A DNA stretch of 64,000 nt, from the NCBI RefSeq assembly GCF_001816165.1, contig NZ_MDZC01000123.1, positions 108,912 through 172,911 of the forward strand. Direction: 5' to 3'. Below are positions 57,100 through 64,000 of the stretch, one piece after another. Within the stretch, counting starts at the first letter, position 1. Every line of letters starts with the position of its first letter. The position numbers were made by a program, and so were the translations under genes. The notes under the pieces were generated by a model. It searched no databases. It had not been told where the DNA came from and worked only from the letters and a program-made list of their open reading frames with translations. Source of the stretch: Hymenobacter glacialis (GTDB lineage: Bacteria; Bacteroidota; Bacteroidia; Cytophagales; Hymenobacteraceae).

Positions 57100-57178
57100 A
57101 CTCCCCTCCTTTTTTAAGGAGGGGAGTTTTCGCGCAGCGAAAACGGGGGTGGTAGAGTCGTTGCACGACACCCGAACA
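57091..57178. repeat. hutH-hisS repeat, copy 3 (direct)
   Basis: Starts GAACGACAAACTCCCC and continues with the same three hairpins as copy 1 (with GTCGTTGCACGAC), ending CACCCGAACAAA. It is almost identical to copy 1 over about 88 bases and lies just upstream of hisS. Confidence 0.93.
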
Positions 57179-57326
57179 AAGCGCATCGTATTTATCCCAA
57201 ACTCCCCAAACTGCCTAACGCAACACAGGCGGTGAGTTACATACTTGCCATACCAGCGGCATCGTATAGTCACCCAGATGAAAAGCTAACAGCACTTTTC
57301 ATTTACCCTTACCCTTTCAAAACCGC
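57179..57326. other. Spacer between the repeat upstream of hisS and the terminator of the TonB receptor gene
   Basis: About 150 bases with no open frame of note and no recognised RNA. Both flanking genes are on the minus strand. It may carry a -33 element or regulator site for hisS, but no consensus was found. Confidence 0.4.
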
Positions 57327-57362
57327 AACACCCCGCCGCCGGACGAACCGGCGACGGGGCTG
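57327..57362. terminator. Terminator-like hairpin after the TonB receptor gene
   Basis: CCCCGCCGCCGG pairs with CCGGCGACGGGG around loop ACGAA, with one mismatch. Partial GCAACA/TGTTTGC complementarity extends the stem. No clear T run on the minus strand. Confidence 0.55.
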
Positions 57363-57412
57363 TTTGCAGAAAGGAGGGTGAGAAAAGCGGGGTGGCAAAC
57401 AAAAAATTAGAC

Positions 57413-59971
57413 TCAGCCGCCGAAACCGCCGCCGCCCTGGGGCGCTGCCTCAATGCGGCCCGGCTTGGCCTTGCTGGCGCCGATGTACCAGGTGAAGCCC
57501 AGCCAGCCCACGCGGGTCTCGTCTTTGCTGGAGCGGTAGCTGCGCAGGGCATCGGTTTCAATTTCGCTGCGGTACTTGAGCGTGTTGAACACATCCGAAA
57601 CGCGGAGCGTAAGGGCGGCGCGGTCCGAGAACAAGCGCTGGCGCAGGGCCACGTCTACCTGCCCCTGGGCCAGCTGCCGGCCCTGGGCCGTGAGCGAAGC
57701 CGAGCGCAGATTGCCGCTCAGCTGCATTTCCAGGGTGGGGCGGATGGTGAAGTTGTTGTTCAGGCGCACGGAGCCCACCAGGGCCTGGCGGTTGTTGCCA
57801 AAGGCATTAGCTGCAATCTGGGCGCGGTAGAGACTGGTGCTGGCATTCAGGCGCCACCACTTGGCCAGGGGCTGGTTGAGGCTGAATTCGGCGCCAATGT
57901 TGGTGGTGGTGCCCACGTTGTCGAACGTTTCGGCCGTAACCAGGCCGGCACCGGGGCCCGCCAGGCGGGTGGCCGTGGTGTCGATAAAGCGCAGGCGTTG
58001 AATGGAATTGGTGGTGATGCGGGCAAAGGCCGTGCTGGTGAGCGTGGCCGCGCCCAGGCTCAGCTGGTGGCCCAGCTCCATATTGTGGCTGAATTCGGCC
58101 TGCAGACGCGGGTTGCCGAGGCGGTAGCTGCGCGGGTCCTGGTAAATGGCTAGCGGCATCTGCTGCATGAAGTTAGGACGGTTCAGGCGGCGGGCGTAGC
58201 TCAGCTGCAGGCGGTTCTGGCCGGGCTCCTTGCCAAACTCCCGGCTGATGTTGGCCGAAGGGAAGAGGTTGAGGTAGTCCTGGTCGAGGCTGCCGCGCTG
58301 AGCGATGCCCGCGCCGCCTTCCACGCTGCCGCTGATGCGGGTGTACTCAGAGCGCAGGCCCACCTGGGCGTTCCACTTGGGGCCCAGAGGCCGCTGCACG
58401 GTCACGTAGCCGGCGGGCACCAACTGGGTAAAGGTGTAGGTGAGCGAGCGGGCGGGGTCGTCCTGAAAGCTATTGGGGGCAGTTTCGCTATTGGCGTAGC
58501 CGAACTTATTAGAGCCGGCATTGGACTGGCGTTCAAGCTTTGCCCCCATTTCCAGGCGGCCTTTGCCTTCAGCGAAGGGGTGCGTGTAGTCAATCTTGCC
58601 GAACTGGATGTTGCCCAACACGTTGAGCTCCTGGCGCGTGCCCGGCTGCGCTACCTGCCCCGAGCCGGCCTCCGCAAACTGGCGCTGCACCACCGGCACG
58701 GTGGCATCAATGCGCACACCGCCGAGGTTGGCCGAGAGTTCGCGGCCCTTGTGCGCGGCCCAGGTGCGGCGGTAGTCGCCGCCGTATTGCATCACGTTCA
58801 CACCCACGTCGAGGTCCTGCCGGCCGCGGGCGCGCTGCACGGCGCCGTTGTCGGTTTGCTGGGTTAGGTCCTGGCTTTCGCCTTCCAGGTGCCGCTCCGT
58901 GCCCGCCGACGCGTTGAAACTCAGGTTCTGGTTTTTGGGCAATTCCAGCTGCATACCTACTTCCACCACTTGGTTGCGGTGAATCTCGCGGCCCACGCCC
59001 ACTTGGGTGGTGCGCACCGTTTGGGGGTTGTCGGCAGTGCCAAGCAGGGCGGTTTGCTGCGAGCGTCCGCGGCTGCCGAAGGTCACGTCGCGGCCGTTGT
59101 AGCCCGCCGACCAGGTTGCCTTGCCCACCTTGCGGGTCAGGTTCAGGTTGCCGCTGTATTTGTCCTTTGTGCCCAGGTTGAGGGCGGCGGTGCCGTTGGT
59201 CCCGTTCCGGGTTTCTTTCTTGGTAATGAGATTGATGACCCCGCCACCACCCGAGGCGTCATATTTTGCCGAGGGGTTGGTGATGACTTCGACCTGCGCA
59301 ATGCGCGAGGCCGGAATCTGGTCGAGGCGCGGGCCGCCCGCGCCGCCGCCGTTGCCGGTGCCGGCGGGCTTGCCGTCAATAAGAATGGTGAGGTTGGACG
59401 AGCCGCGCATGGTCACCGTGCCGTTCACGTCCACGTTCACCGAGGGCACGTTTTGCAGCACGTTGGCCGCCGTGCCGCCCACGCTGCCCAAGTCTTTTTC
59501 CACGTTTATCACGCGCTTGCCCAGCTCTTCCACCACGGTGGCTTTCTGGCCCGTCACCACCACTTCGCCCAGCTTAGTGGCTGAGGCAGCGGTCATTCGC
59601 AGGCCCATAAAACTGATGGTAGGTGCGGCCTCCGTGAGGGTAAAGCGGCGGCGCAGGGCCTTGTAGTTCAGGTCCTGCACCCGCATCAGGTAGGTGCCCA
59701 GCGGCAGTGCGGCGGTCTGGAACGTGCCCTGCTCCGTGGTTTGGGCCACGGCCACAAAGGTGGAGTCGGCGGCGCGCAGAAAGAGAACATCGGAAAATGG
59801 AACGGCTTTGCCATTGCTGGCCTCCACCAGGCTACCGCTCACGCGGCCCGGCCCGGCGGCTTGGGCCATGGCGCCCAACGGCAGCAACAACGAAGCAAAA
59901 GCCCCCACGCGCAGGGCACTACCCAAGTGGTGAAGCGGAGGAAAAGAGAGAAGTGTGACGAAACTTTTCAT
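57413..59971 (-). CDS. TonB-dependent receptor, outer-membrane beta-barrel family
   Basis: An 852-residue outer-membrane receptor. Start 59971 (MKSFVTLLSFPPLHHLGSAL) gives the signal peptide (cut near AMAQ); the longer frame to 60106 lies in the leader. An N-terminal carboxypeptidase-regulatory-like domain (about 35-120: GSLVEASNGKAVPFSDVLFL, TYLMRVQDLNYKAL) is followed by a plug domain with NVLQNVPSVNVDVNGTVTMR, then GGGGVINLITKKETRNG, and a large beta-barrel. The end is rich in Gly (GGGGFGG). Such receptors import large nutrients or siderophores with TonB-ExbBD energy. No SusD partner follows, so it is unlike polysaccharide-utilisation receptors. The ligand is unknown. Confidence 0.9.
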   Translation of the reverse strand: MKSFVTLLSFPPLHHLGSALRVGAFASLLLPLGAMAQAAGPGRVSGSLVEASNGKAVPFSDVLFLRAADSTFVAVAQTTEQGTFQTAALPLGTYLMRVQDLNYKALRRRFTLTEAAPTISFMGLRMTAASATKLGEVVVTGQKATVVEELGKRVINVEKDLGSVGGTAANVLQNVPSVNVDVNGTVTMRGSSNLTILIDGKPAGTGNGGGAGGPRLDQIPASRIAQVEVITNPSAKYDASGGGGVINLITKKETRNGTNGTAALNLGTKDKYSGNLNLTRKVGKATWSAGYNGRDVTFGSRGRSQQTALLGTADNPQTVRTTQVGVGREIHRNQVVEVGMQLELPKNQNLSFNASAGTERHLEGESQDLTQQTDNGAVQRARGRQDLDVGVNVMQYGGDYRRTWAAHKGRELSANLGGVRIDATVPVVQRQFAEAGSGQVAQPGTRQELNVLGNIQFGKIDYTHPFAEGKGRLEMGAKLERQSNAGSNKFGYANSETAPNSFQDDPARSLTYTFTQLVPAGYVTVQRPLGPKWNAQVGLRSEYTRISGSVEGGAGIAQRGSLDQDYLNLFPSANISREFGKEPGQNRLQLSYARRLNRPNFMQQMPLAIYQDPRSYRLGNPRLQAEFSHNMELGHQLSLGAATLTSTAFARITTNSIQRLRFIDTTATRLAGPGAGLVTAETFDNVGTTTNIGAEFSLNQPLAKWWRLNASTSLYRAQIAANAFGNNRQALVGSVRLNNNFTIRPTLEMQLSGNLRSASLTAQGRQLAQGQVDVALRQRLFSDRAALTLRVSDVFNTLKYRSEIETDALRSYRSSKDETRVGWLGFTWYIGASKAKPGRIEAAPQGGGGFGG

Positions 59972-60148
59972 GGTGCAGAGGTGAGAGTGGAGGCGGGCAG
60001 GAGAGCAACTCCAGTCTTCCAGCGGCCGCGGCTCCGCTGGGTAGATGAATTGCTCATCGGCGCCACCTCCGGTGAGTGAGATTGAGGCAGGTGGGTAGCG
60101 GGCCATCTTTGGTACACGTTAAGCACAGCTACTAGGCTTTGAACAGAA

Positions 60149-60177
60149 CAAAAGTAAAACAGGTACTTTGTAAAGCA
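60149..60177 (-). promoter_or_regulatory. Promoter of the TonB receptor gene (TTG, 18 bases, TACTTTTG)
   Basis: On the minus strand TACTTTTG (60149-60156) matches TAnnTTTG with TTG at 60175-60177, 18 bases upstream. The leader to the start at 59971 would be about 170-175 bases, long enough for post-transcriptional control. Confidence 0.6.
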
Positions 60178-60374
60178 AGGTACTGTTGCAATATATTTTC
60201 ATTAAGCCATGCTTTGTTTGTTATTAGGTTCTGATAGTCAGTTGGTAGCGAGTTGAAAAATATATTCAACCTTCGCTGGGACAAAGCCATGAGGGTTTGC
60301 GCACTCAATCATTCAGATGCAAAGCCTGGTTTTGGGGTTGCCTGCGGGCGCTTGTTTGTGGTTAAAACAAAAAA
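60178..60374. other. AT-rich intergenic region upstream of the TonB receptor gene
   Basis: Contains low-GC sequence (for example CAATATATTTTCATTAAGCC) and no gene. It lies between the receptor promoter and the terminator of the MORN-repeat gene. No RNA gene was recognised. Confidence 0.45.
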
Positions 60375-60397
60375 GGCCCTGGCAAATAGCCAGGGCC
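60375..60397 (-). terminator. Terminator of the MORN-repeat gene
   Basis: GGCCCTGGC and GCCAGGGCC with loop AAATA; on the minus strand the stem is followed by TTTTTTGTTTT, so it fits a terminator for transcripts from the MORN gene. Confidence 0.75.
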
Positions 60398-60458
60398 TGA
60401 GTCGTTGAATCCGAGATCTAAAGAATGAATTACTAGATGCCTATCTAGTCCAGGCCTA

Positions 60459-60541
60459 TCATGCTGAGCCCGCAAAGCATCCTATCAGGGTGGAGACAGT
60501 CGTTCAGAGGCGATTAGATGCTTCGCGGGCTCAGCATGACA
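60459..60541. repeat. Dispersed palindromic repeat, family C, copy 8
   Basis: The left arm TCATGCTGAGCCCGCAAAGC then ATCCTATCAGGG; the right arm GATGCTTCGCGGGCTCAG then CATGACA. It lies between the MORN gene stop and its terminator. Confidence 0.85.
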
Positions 60542-60555
60542 GAGGGTAGCGCCTG

Positions 60556-62001
60556 CTACTTGCGCTTGGGCGCGGGCTTGGGTTTAGCGGCCGCTTTTTT
60601 CACCGGGTCCACCAGTTCGCCGTTGCGGTAGGTCACGGAGCGCGCCTCGGTTTTGCCATCCTCCTTAAAATAGGTCCACACGCCGCTCTGTTTGCTGTTG
60701 CGGTACTGTCCGCTCACGGCCAGGGTGCCATCTTCCCGCAACTCACGGAAGGGGCCCAGCAGCACGCTGCGCACGTAGGTAGTCTCCTTGTGCAGCTTGC
60801 CCGAAGGGTAGAATTCCTGCGCAACGCCGGCCATAAACCCATTGAGAAACGGTTGGCGGCTCTGTATTTCGCCGTTTTCGTAGTAAGTGATTTTGTCGCC
60901 CAGCAAGCGGCCGATTGGGCCGTAGATTTCGGTTTTACGCGGGGTCTTGCCGTCGGGGTAAAACTCTTTCCAGGTACCGGCGGGCTTGTTGTTTTTGTAC
61001 TGCAGCTCGGCCTGGGCCAGCTTGCCCGCCGCGTCGTGGTACCGGGTGGTTTTGCGGTCGCGTCCGCTGTTGCTGTAATCAATTTCCTCGCGCAAATTGC
61101 CATTTTCGAAGTATTCCAGGGCATTGCCGGTGGGCACCCCGCTGCGGTACGTCATCTTGGTTTTCACCTGCCCGCTCTCGTAGTAGCTCGTCGAAGCGCC
61201 GTCGAGGTTGTTGGTGCCGGTGGGCGGGGCCACGCGCTTGGTCAGGTCGTCGCCGAGGGGGTTTTTCACGGGCCGCTGCACCAACGGGGCGGGGGCGTAG
61301 GTACTCTCGGTCTGAAGCTTGCCGCTTTGGTAGTAGCTACGGTAGCGGCCGCGGCCATTTTTGTCGGCCAGCACTTCGTTTTCAATCTGGCCGTTGGGAT
61401 AGTACGTTTTGTAGGGCCCCGACAGCAGCCCGCGCGTGAACACGCCCTCGCTCTGCACCGCGCCGTTGGGGTAGTAGAACTTTACTGCCCCGTTGGGCTG
61501 CCCGTCCACGTAGCTGATTTCGGCCTGGGTCTTGCCATCGGGGTACAGCGCTTTCAGGGGGCCGTTGGGCTGGCCCTTGGCGAGCGTGGTGCGCAGCTTC
61601 ACTTCCCCGCTGGGGTGGTAAAAGGTGAGCTCGCCGTTGGGCTCGTCATCTTCAAACATCCCTTCCTGAGCCACCTTGCCGTTGTCGTAATACGTTTTGA
61701 AGGGCCCCTGGCGAATGCCGTCGCGGTAAGTAGTTTCCAGCCGCCGGTTGCCGGTGGGGTGAAACTCCACGTAGGCCGAGTCGCGCTTGCCCTGCCGGAA
61801 ACTGGTTTGCTGCTCCAGCTTGCCGTTGCGGTAAAAACGCTTGTAGGTGCCCTGGGGCACGGTATCGCCGGCCACCAGCGCGGTGTACACTTCCCGCTTG
61901 TTTACTTTGGTAGAGTCGTAAAACGTCGTGAATCGACGCACTTTTTGGCCATACGAAGGCAGGGCCAGCAACAACAGAAAAAAAGGCACTAGGTATTTCA
62001 T
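60556..62001 (-). CDS. Exported protein with about 16 MORN_2 (YwqK-like) repeats
   Basis: A 481-residue exported protein. Start 62001 (MKYLVPFFLLLLALPSYGQ) gives a signal peptide cut after YGQ; the frame extends to 62037. It is made of MORN_2-type repeats of about 22 residues with the pattern (T/F)YY.NG.. : examples are FYRNGKLEQQ, FHPTGNRRLE, YYDNGKVAQE, FYHPSGEVKL, YYPNGQIENE and YYENGEIQSR. I count about 16 such units. Such proteins are often labelled as YwqK-family antitoxins, but no toxin partner is seen and the signal peptide argues for an envelope protein. The end is Lys/Pro/Ala-rich (KPKPAPKRK). Confidence 0.86.
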   Translation of the reverse strand: MKYLVPFFLLLLALPSYGQKVRRFTTFYDSTKVNKREVYTALVAGDTVPQGTYKRFYRNGKLEQQTSFRQGKRDSAYVEFHPTGNRRLETTYRDGIRQGPFKTYYDNGKVAQEGMFEDDEPNGELTFYHPSGEVKLRTTLAKGQPNGPLKALYPDGKTQAEISYVDGQPNGAVKFYYPNGAVQSEGVFTRGLLSGPYKTYYPNGQIENEVLADKNGRGRYRSYYQSGKLQTESTYAPAPLVQRPVKNPLGDDLTKRVAPPTGTNNLDGASTSYYESGQVKTKMTYRSGVPTGNALEYFENGNLREEIDYSNSGRDRKTTRYHDAAGKLAQAELQYKNNKPAGTWKEFYPDGKTPRKTEIYGPIGRLLGDKITYYENGEIQSRQPFLNGFMAGVAQEFYPSGKLHKETTYVRSVLLGPFRELREDGTLAVSGQYRNSKQSGVWTYFKEDGKTEARSVTYRNGELVDPVKKAAAKPKPAPKRK

Positions 62002-62220
62002 AAATCGCTGATTATCGTTGATTAACCGTGATTTCACTGATTAACCACAGTACGTAAACTGTTTTTACCTTGCTTTTCGTTTACTTGGCGTCCGCTCTAC
62101 GCAAAGAAAAGGCCACGCTGTACCCAGCGTGGCCTTTTCACAAATAGTTTTTTCAAGCTATCAAATCAATCCGGCAATTAAGCAGTGAAATCACAGTTAA
62201 TCAACGGCAATCAGCGATTT
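62002..62220. repeat. Inverted repeat spanning the thiolase-MORN spacer
   Basis: The 38 bases after the MORN start (62002-62039) beginning AAATCGCTGATTATCGTTGA are repeated in reverse complement at 62183-62220, with 35 of 38 positions matching. A terminator lies in the middle. Confidence 0.8.
62107..62138. terminator. Terminator after the thiolase gene
   Basis: AAAAGGCCACGCTG pairs perfectly with CAGCGTGGCCTTTT around loop TACC. It lies within the inverted-repeat spacer, downstream of the thiolase. Confidence 0.9.
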
Positions 62221-63403
62221 AGAAAGCTTCCACCACAATAGCACTAGCGCCACCGCCACCGTTGCAAATGCCGGTCACGCCAATTTTGCCGCCCTCGTTT
62301 TTCAGCACGTTCATCAGCGTGGTCACGATGCGCGCACCCGAAGCGCCCAGCGGGTGGCCCAGGCTCACGGCACCGCCGTACACGTTTACCTTGGTGCCTT
62401 CCAGGTTCAGCAGCTTGTTGTTAGCCAAGCTTACTACCGAGAATGCCTCGTTGATTTCGTAGAAATCCACATCGGCAGCAGTTTTACCAGCGTTCTTCAA
62501 CGCCTTGGGAATGGCCAGCGCGGGCGACGTAGTGAACCACTCCGGGGCCTGCTCGGCATCGGCGAAGCCCAAAATGCGTCCGATGGGCGTGAGGCCCAGG
62601 GCGTCGGCCTTCTCGCGGCTCATCAGCAGCACGGCGGCGGCGCCGTCGTTCAGCGTGGAAGCGTTGGCCGCAGTCACGGTGCCATTTTCCTTGATAAAGG
62701 CGGGCTTCAAGCCGGGAACCTTGGCGAAATCCACTTTCAGGTACTCCTCGTCGTCGGAAATTACCGTGGTTTTGCCGCGGCTCTCGATGGTCACGGGAAT
62801 GATTTCGTCTTTCTTCTTGCCAGCTTTGGCTGCGGCCGCGCTGCGGGTGTAGCTCTCCACGGCGAAAGCATCCTGCTGCTCGCGGGTAAAGCCCATTTCC
62901 TTGGCCGTGTTTTCGGCCGCGTTGCCCATGGCGTAGTCGTTGTAGGGGTCCCAGAGGCCGTCGCGCACCAGGCCGTCTATCATCTGGCCGTGGCCGTATT
63001 TAGCCCCGAAACGGGCTTTGTCGAGGTAATAGGGCACGTTGCTCATGCTCTCCATGCCGCCGGCCAATACCACGTCGGCCTGCCCCAGCATAATGGCCTG
63101 GGAGGCATACATGATGGCCTTCGTGCCGGAGGCACACACTTTGTTCACGGTGGTGCATTCCACGGTGTCGGGGAGGCCCGCTTTTTTGGCTGCCTGCCGG
63201 GCCGGGGCCTGGCCCAGGTTGGCCGAAATCACGTTGCCCATAATCACCTGCTCCACTTCCGAGGCGGCTACGCCGGCTTTCTCCAGAGCACCTTTCAGGG
63301 CAATGGCGCCCAGCTCAGTGGCCGACAGCGACGCGAGTGCACCGCCAAATGAGCCAATCGGCGTGCGAACGGCAGATATAATGACAACTTCCTTGATTTG
63401 CAT
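62219..63403 (-). CDS. Acetyl-CoA C-acetyltransferase (thiolase)
   Basis: Condenses two acetyl-CoA to acetoacetyl-CoA, or the reverse cleavage in beta-oxidation. The 394-residue protein has the thiolase fold. The acylated Cys is C90 in VNKVCASGTKAIMYASQ; NEAFSVVSLANN carries the NEAF motif; GGAVSLGHPLGASGAR (about 343-358) contains the conserved His, and the second catalytic Cys is C380 in GICNGGGGASA. Length and start (MQIKEVVIISAVRTPIGSFG) are typical. It may cooperate with the Etf proteins in fatty-acid oxidation, but no other beta-oxidation genes are near. A TTG-N16-TACTTTTG promoter is found 44 bases upstream. Confidence 0.94.
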   Translation of the reverse strand: MQIKEVVIISAVRTPIGSFGGALASLSATELGAIALKGALEKAGVAASEVEQVIMGNVISANLGQAPARQAAKKAGLPDTVECTTVNKVCASGTKAIMYASQAIMLGQADVVLAGGMESMSNVPYYLDKARFGAKYGHGQMIDGLVRDGLWDPYNDYAMGNAAENTAKEMGFTREQQDAFAVESYTRSAAAAKAGKKKDEIIPVTIESRGKTTVISDDEEYLKVDFAKVPGLKPAFIKENGTVTAANASTLNDGAAAVLLMSREKADALGLTPIGRILGFADAEQAPEWFTTSPALAIPKALKNAGKTAADVDFYEINEAFSVVSLANNKLLNLEGTKVNVYGGAVSLGHPLGASGARIVTTLMNVLKNEGGKIGVTGICNGGGGASAIVVEAF

Positions 63404-63447
63404 AAGAGCTACGATAAGAGTGTTGAGTGGGAGGTGAAATCAGGCCG

Positions 63448-63474
63448 CAAAAGTACGGATTTAACCGCCCCCAA
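63448..63474 (-). promoter_or_regulatory. Promoter of the thiolase gene (TTG, 16 bases, TACTTTTG)
   Basis: TACTTTTG at 63448-63455 on the minus strand, with TTG at 63472-63474. The -7 box is 44 bases before the start. Confidence 0.55.
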
Positions 63475-63540
63475 GCCGCCCCTTGTCTGGCAGCCATTCA
63501 GCGGGACCAGGTAGCGGCCGCTATGCCCCCGCCTCAACTA

Positions 63541-63881
63541 TCACCAAGACGGCTTGTTGGGGTCGGCCTTTTGCGTGGCGGGCCGGGTTAGCTGCTGCAG
63601 GTATTGCTGCTCCTGAGCCCGGAGCGTTTCGAGCAGTTGCCGGGCCTGGGCCGGGCTCAGGTTCATGGCGTTAAGCCGCTCCCGTTGGGTTTGCAGCTGC
63701 GCATCGCCCGCTGTAGCCGCTTCTGTGCCAAGGCCACCGTTGCGCCCATTTCCGGGGCTGCCGGCGGCAGTGCTGCTGCGGTCCAGCCCGCGCTGGATGC
63801 CGGGCGTGTGGGCAGCTCGTCGACATACACGCCGCCCGTGAGCAGCGGATAGAGCAGAGCGCGAATTTCCGGGTCGTTCAT
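63541..63881 (-). pseudogene. Small hypothetical gene split by a frameshift
   Basis: Two overlapping minus-strand frames make one plausible protein of about 113 residues. The start at 63881 (MNDPEIRALLYPLLTGGVYV) has a perfect -7 box (TACTTTTG) ending 8 bases upstream and a sensible N terminus. The C-terminal end in the other frame reads NLSPAQARQLLETLRAQEQQ and ends DPNKPSW at 63541, a strongly helical tail. The frames differ by one base, so a single-base deletion (or two-base insertion) somewhere about 63780-63830 splits the gene. Without the shift the first frame ends at 63663 with 72 residues. The family is not recognised. Confidence 0.55.
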
Positions 63882-63889
63882 GGCAGCCC

Positions 63890-63897
63890 CAAAAGTA
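63890..63897 (-). promoter_or_regulatory. -7 promoter box (TACTTTTG) abutting the frameshifted small gene
   Basis: A perfect TAnnTTTG match on the minus strand, ending 8 bases before ATG 63881. Confidence 0.55.
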
Positions 63898-64000
63898 AGC
63901 CGGCCGGCCTGCCAGTTGAATTAACCCCATAAAACAGCGCTTTTCAAATCAAGTATAGACAGACTTGTATTAGGCCAGCGACCAATGCTTCGCGCTATAG

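Noticed and set aside
1915..60541. CRISPR array hypothesis for the dispersed repeats
   Set aside because: The copies are kilobases apart, palindromic, differ between variants and have no spacer structure or cas genes.
60556..62001. Toxin-antitoxin interpretation of the MORN-repeat protein
   Set aside because: The protein has a signal peptide and no toxin gene is adjacent; the name reflects a database habit.

Overview
The window is high-GC DNA from a member of the Bacteroidota, most probably a Hymenobacter-like cytophagian (Cytophagales). The sequence evidence is four gliding-motility genes (gldC and the gldA-gldF-gldG transporter), two large secreted proteins with the type IX secretion (T9SS) type B C-terminal sorting domain, promoters of the TAnnTTTG type, few Shine-Dalgarno sequences, and dispersed palindromic intergenic repeats. 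The genus is an inference from overall character.

Layout. (1) 1-9.7 kb: end of an acidic protein, dCTP deaminase, a small secreted protein, gldC, dnaN, a low-GC two-gene island, gldG/gldF/gldA, a TlpA-like thioredoxin lipid-carrier-fold protein and an SDR oxidoreductase. (2) 9.7-17.6 kb: head-GIN lipoprotein, second SDR, mlaE-mlaF lipid transport, a YfiT/DinB enzyme, a peroxiredoxin, a DUF151 nuclease-like protein, etfB-etfA and a TPR protein. (3) 18-40.4 kb: a mostly minus-strand surface-glycan locus centred on a 5,7-diamino nonulosonate of the pseudaminic acid type. It has pseB, pseC, a pathway-associated methylase, an SpsF/PseF-like cytidylyltransferase, further methyltransferases, a GNAT enzyme (PseH candidate), an unusual epimerase-ATP-grasp fusion, a HAD phosphatase-like protein, pseI, a GT-B-like protein, a deacetylase-like protein and a Wzx-type flippase. 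An MBOAT/SGNH O-acyl transfer pair and a GT4 glycosyltransferase lie beside it. (4) 40.5-51.7 kb: ffh, small hypothetical genes, a methyltransferase, a thioesterase, a DinB protein, a frameshifted membrane glycosyltransferase, pdhB, a large OmpA/TPR lipoprotein, a PspC-like protein, a GT2 glycosyltransferase and ybaB. (5) 51.8-64 kb: a second T9SS protein, hutH, hisS, a TonB-dependent receptor, a 16-repeat MORN protein, a thiolase and a small frameshifted gene.

How it fits together. The central locus should make a CMP-activated, possibly methylated and acylated nonulosonate and export a lipid-linked glycan. No PseG hydrolase is recognisable here. Two frameshifts (near 45980 and between 63663 and 63881) and a run of 12 G (14444-14455) are either real lesions or sequence errors. 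No tRNA, rRNA, CRISPR array or transposase gene was seen. Eight copies of one palindromic repeat and three copies of another (around hisS/hutH) are the main unexplained structural signal. A second is a -7 promoter box placed only 5-8 bases before several start codons, which predicts leaderless mRNAs.
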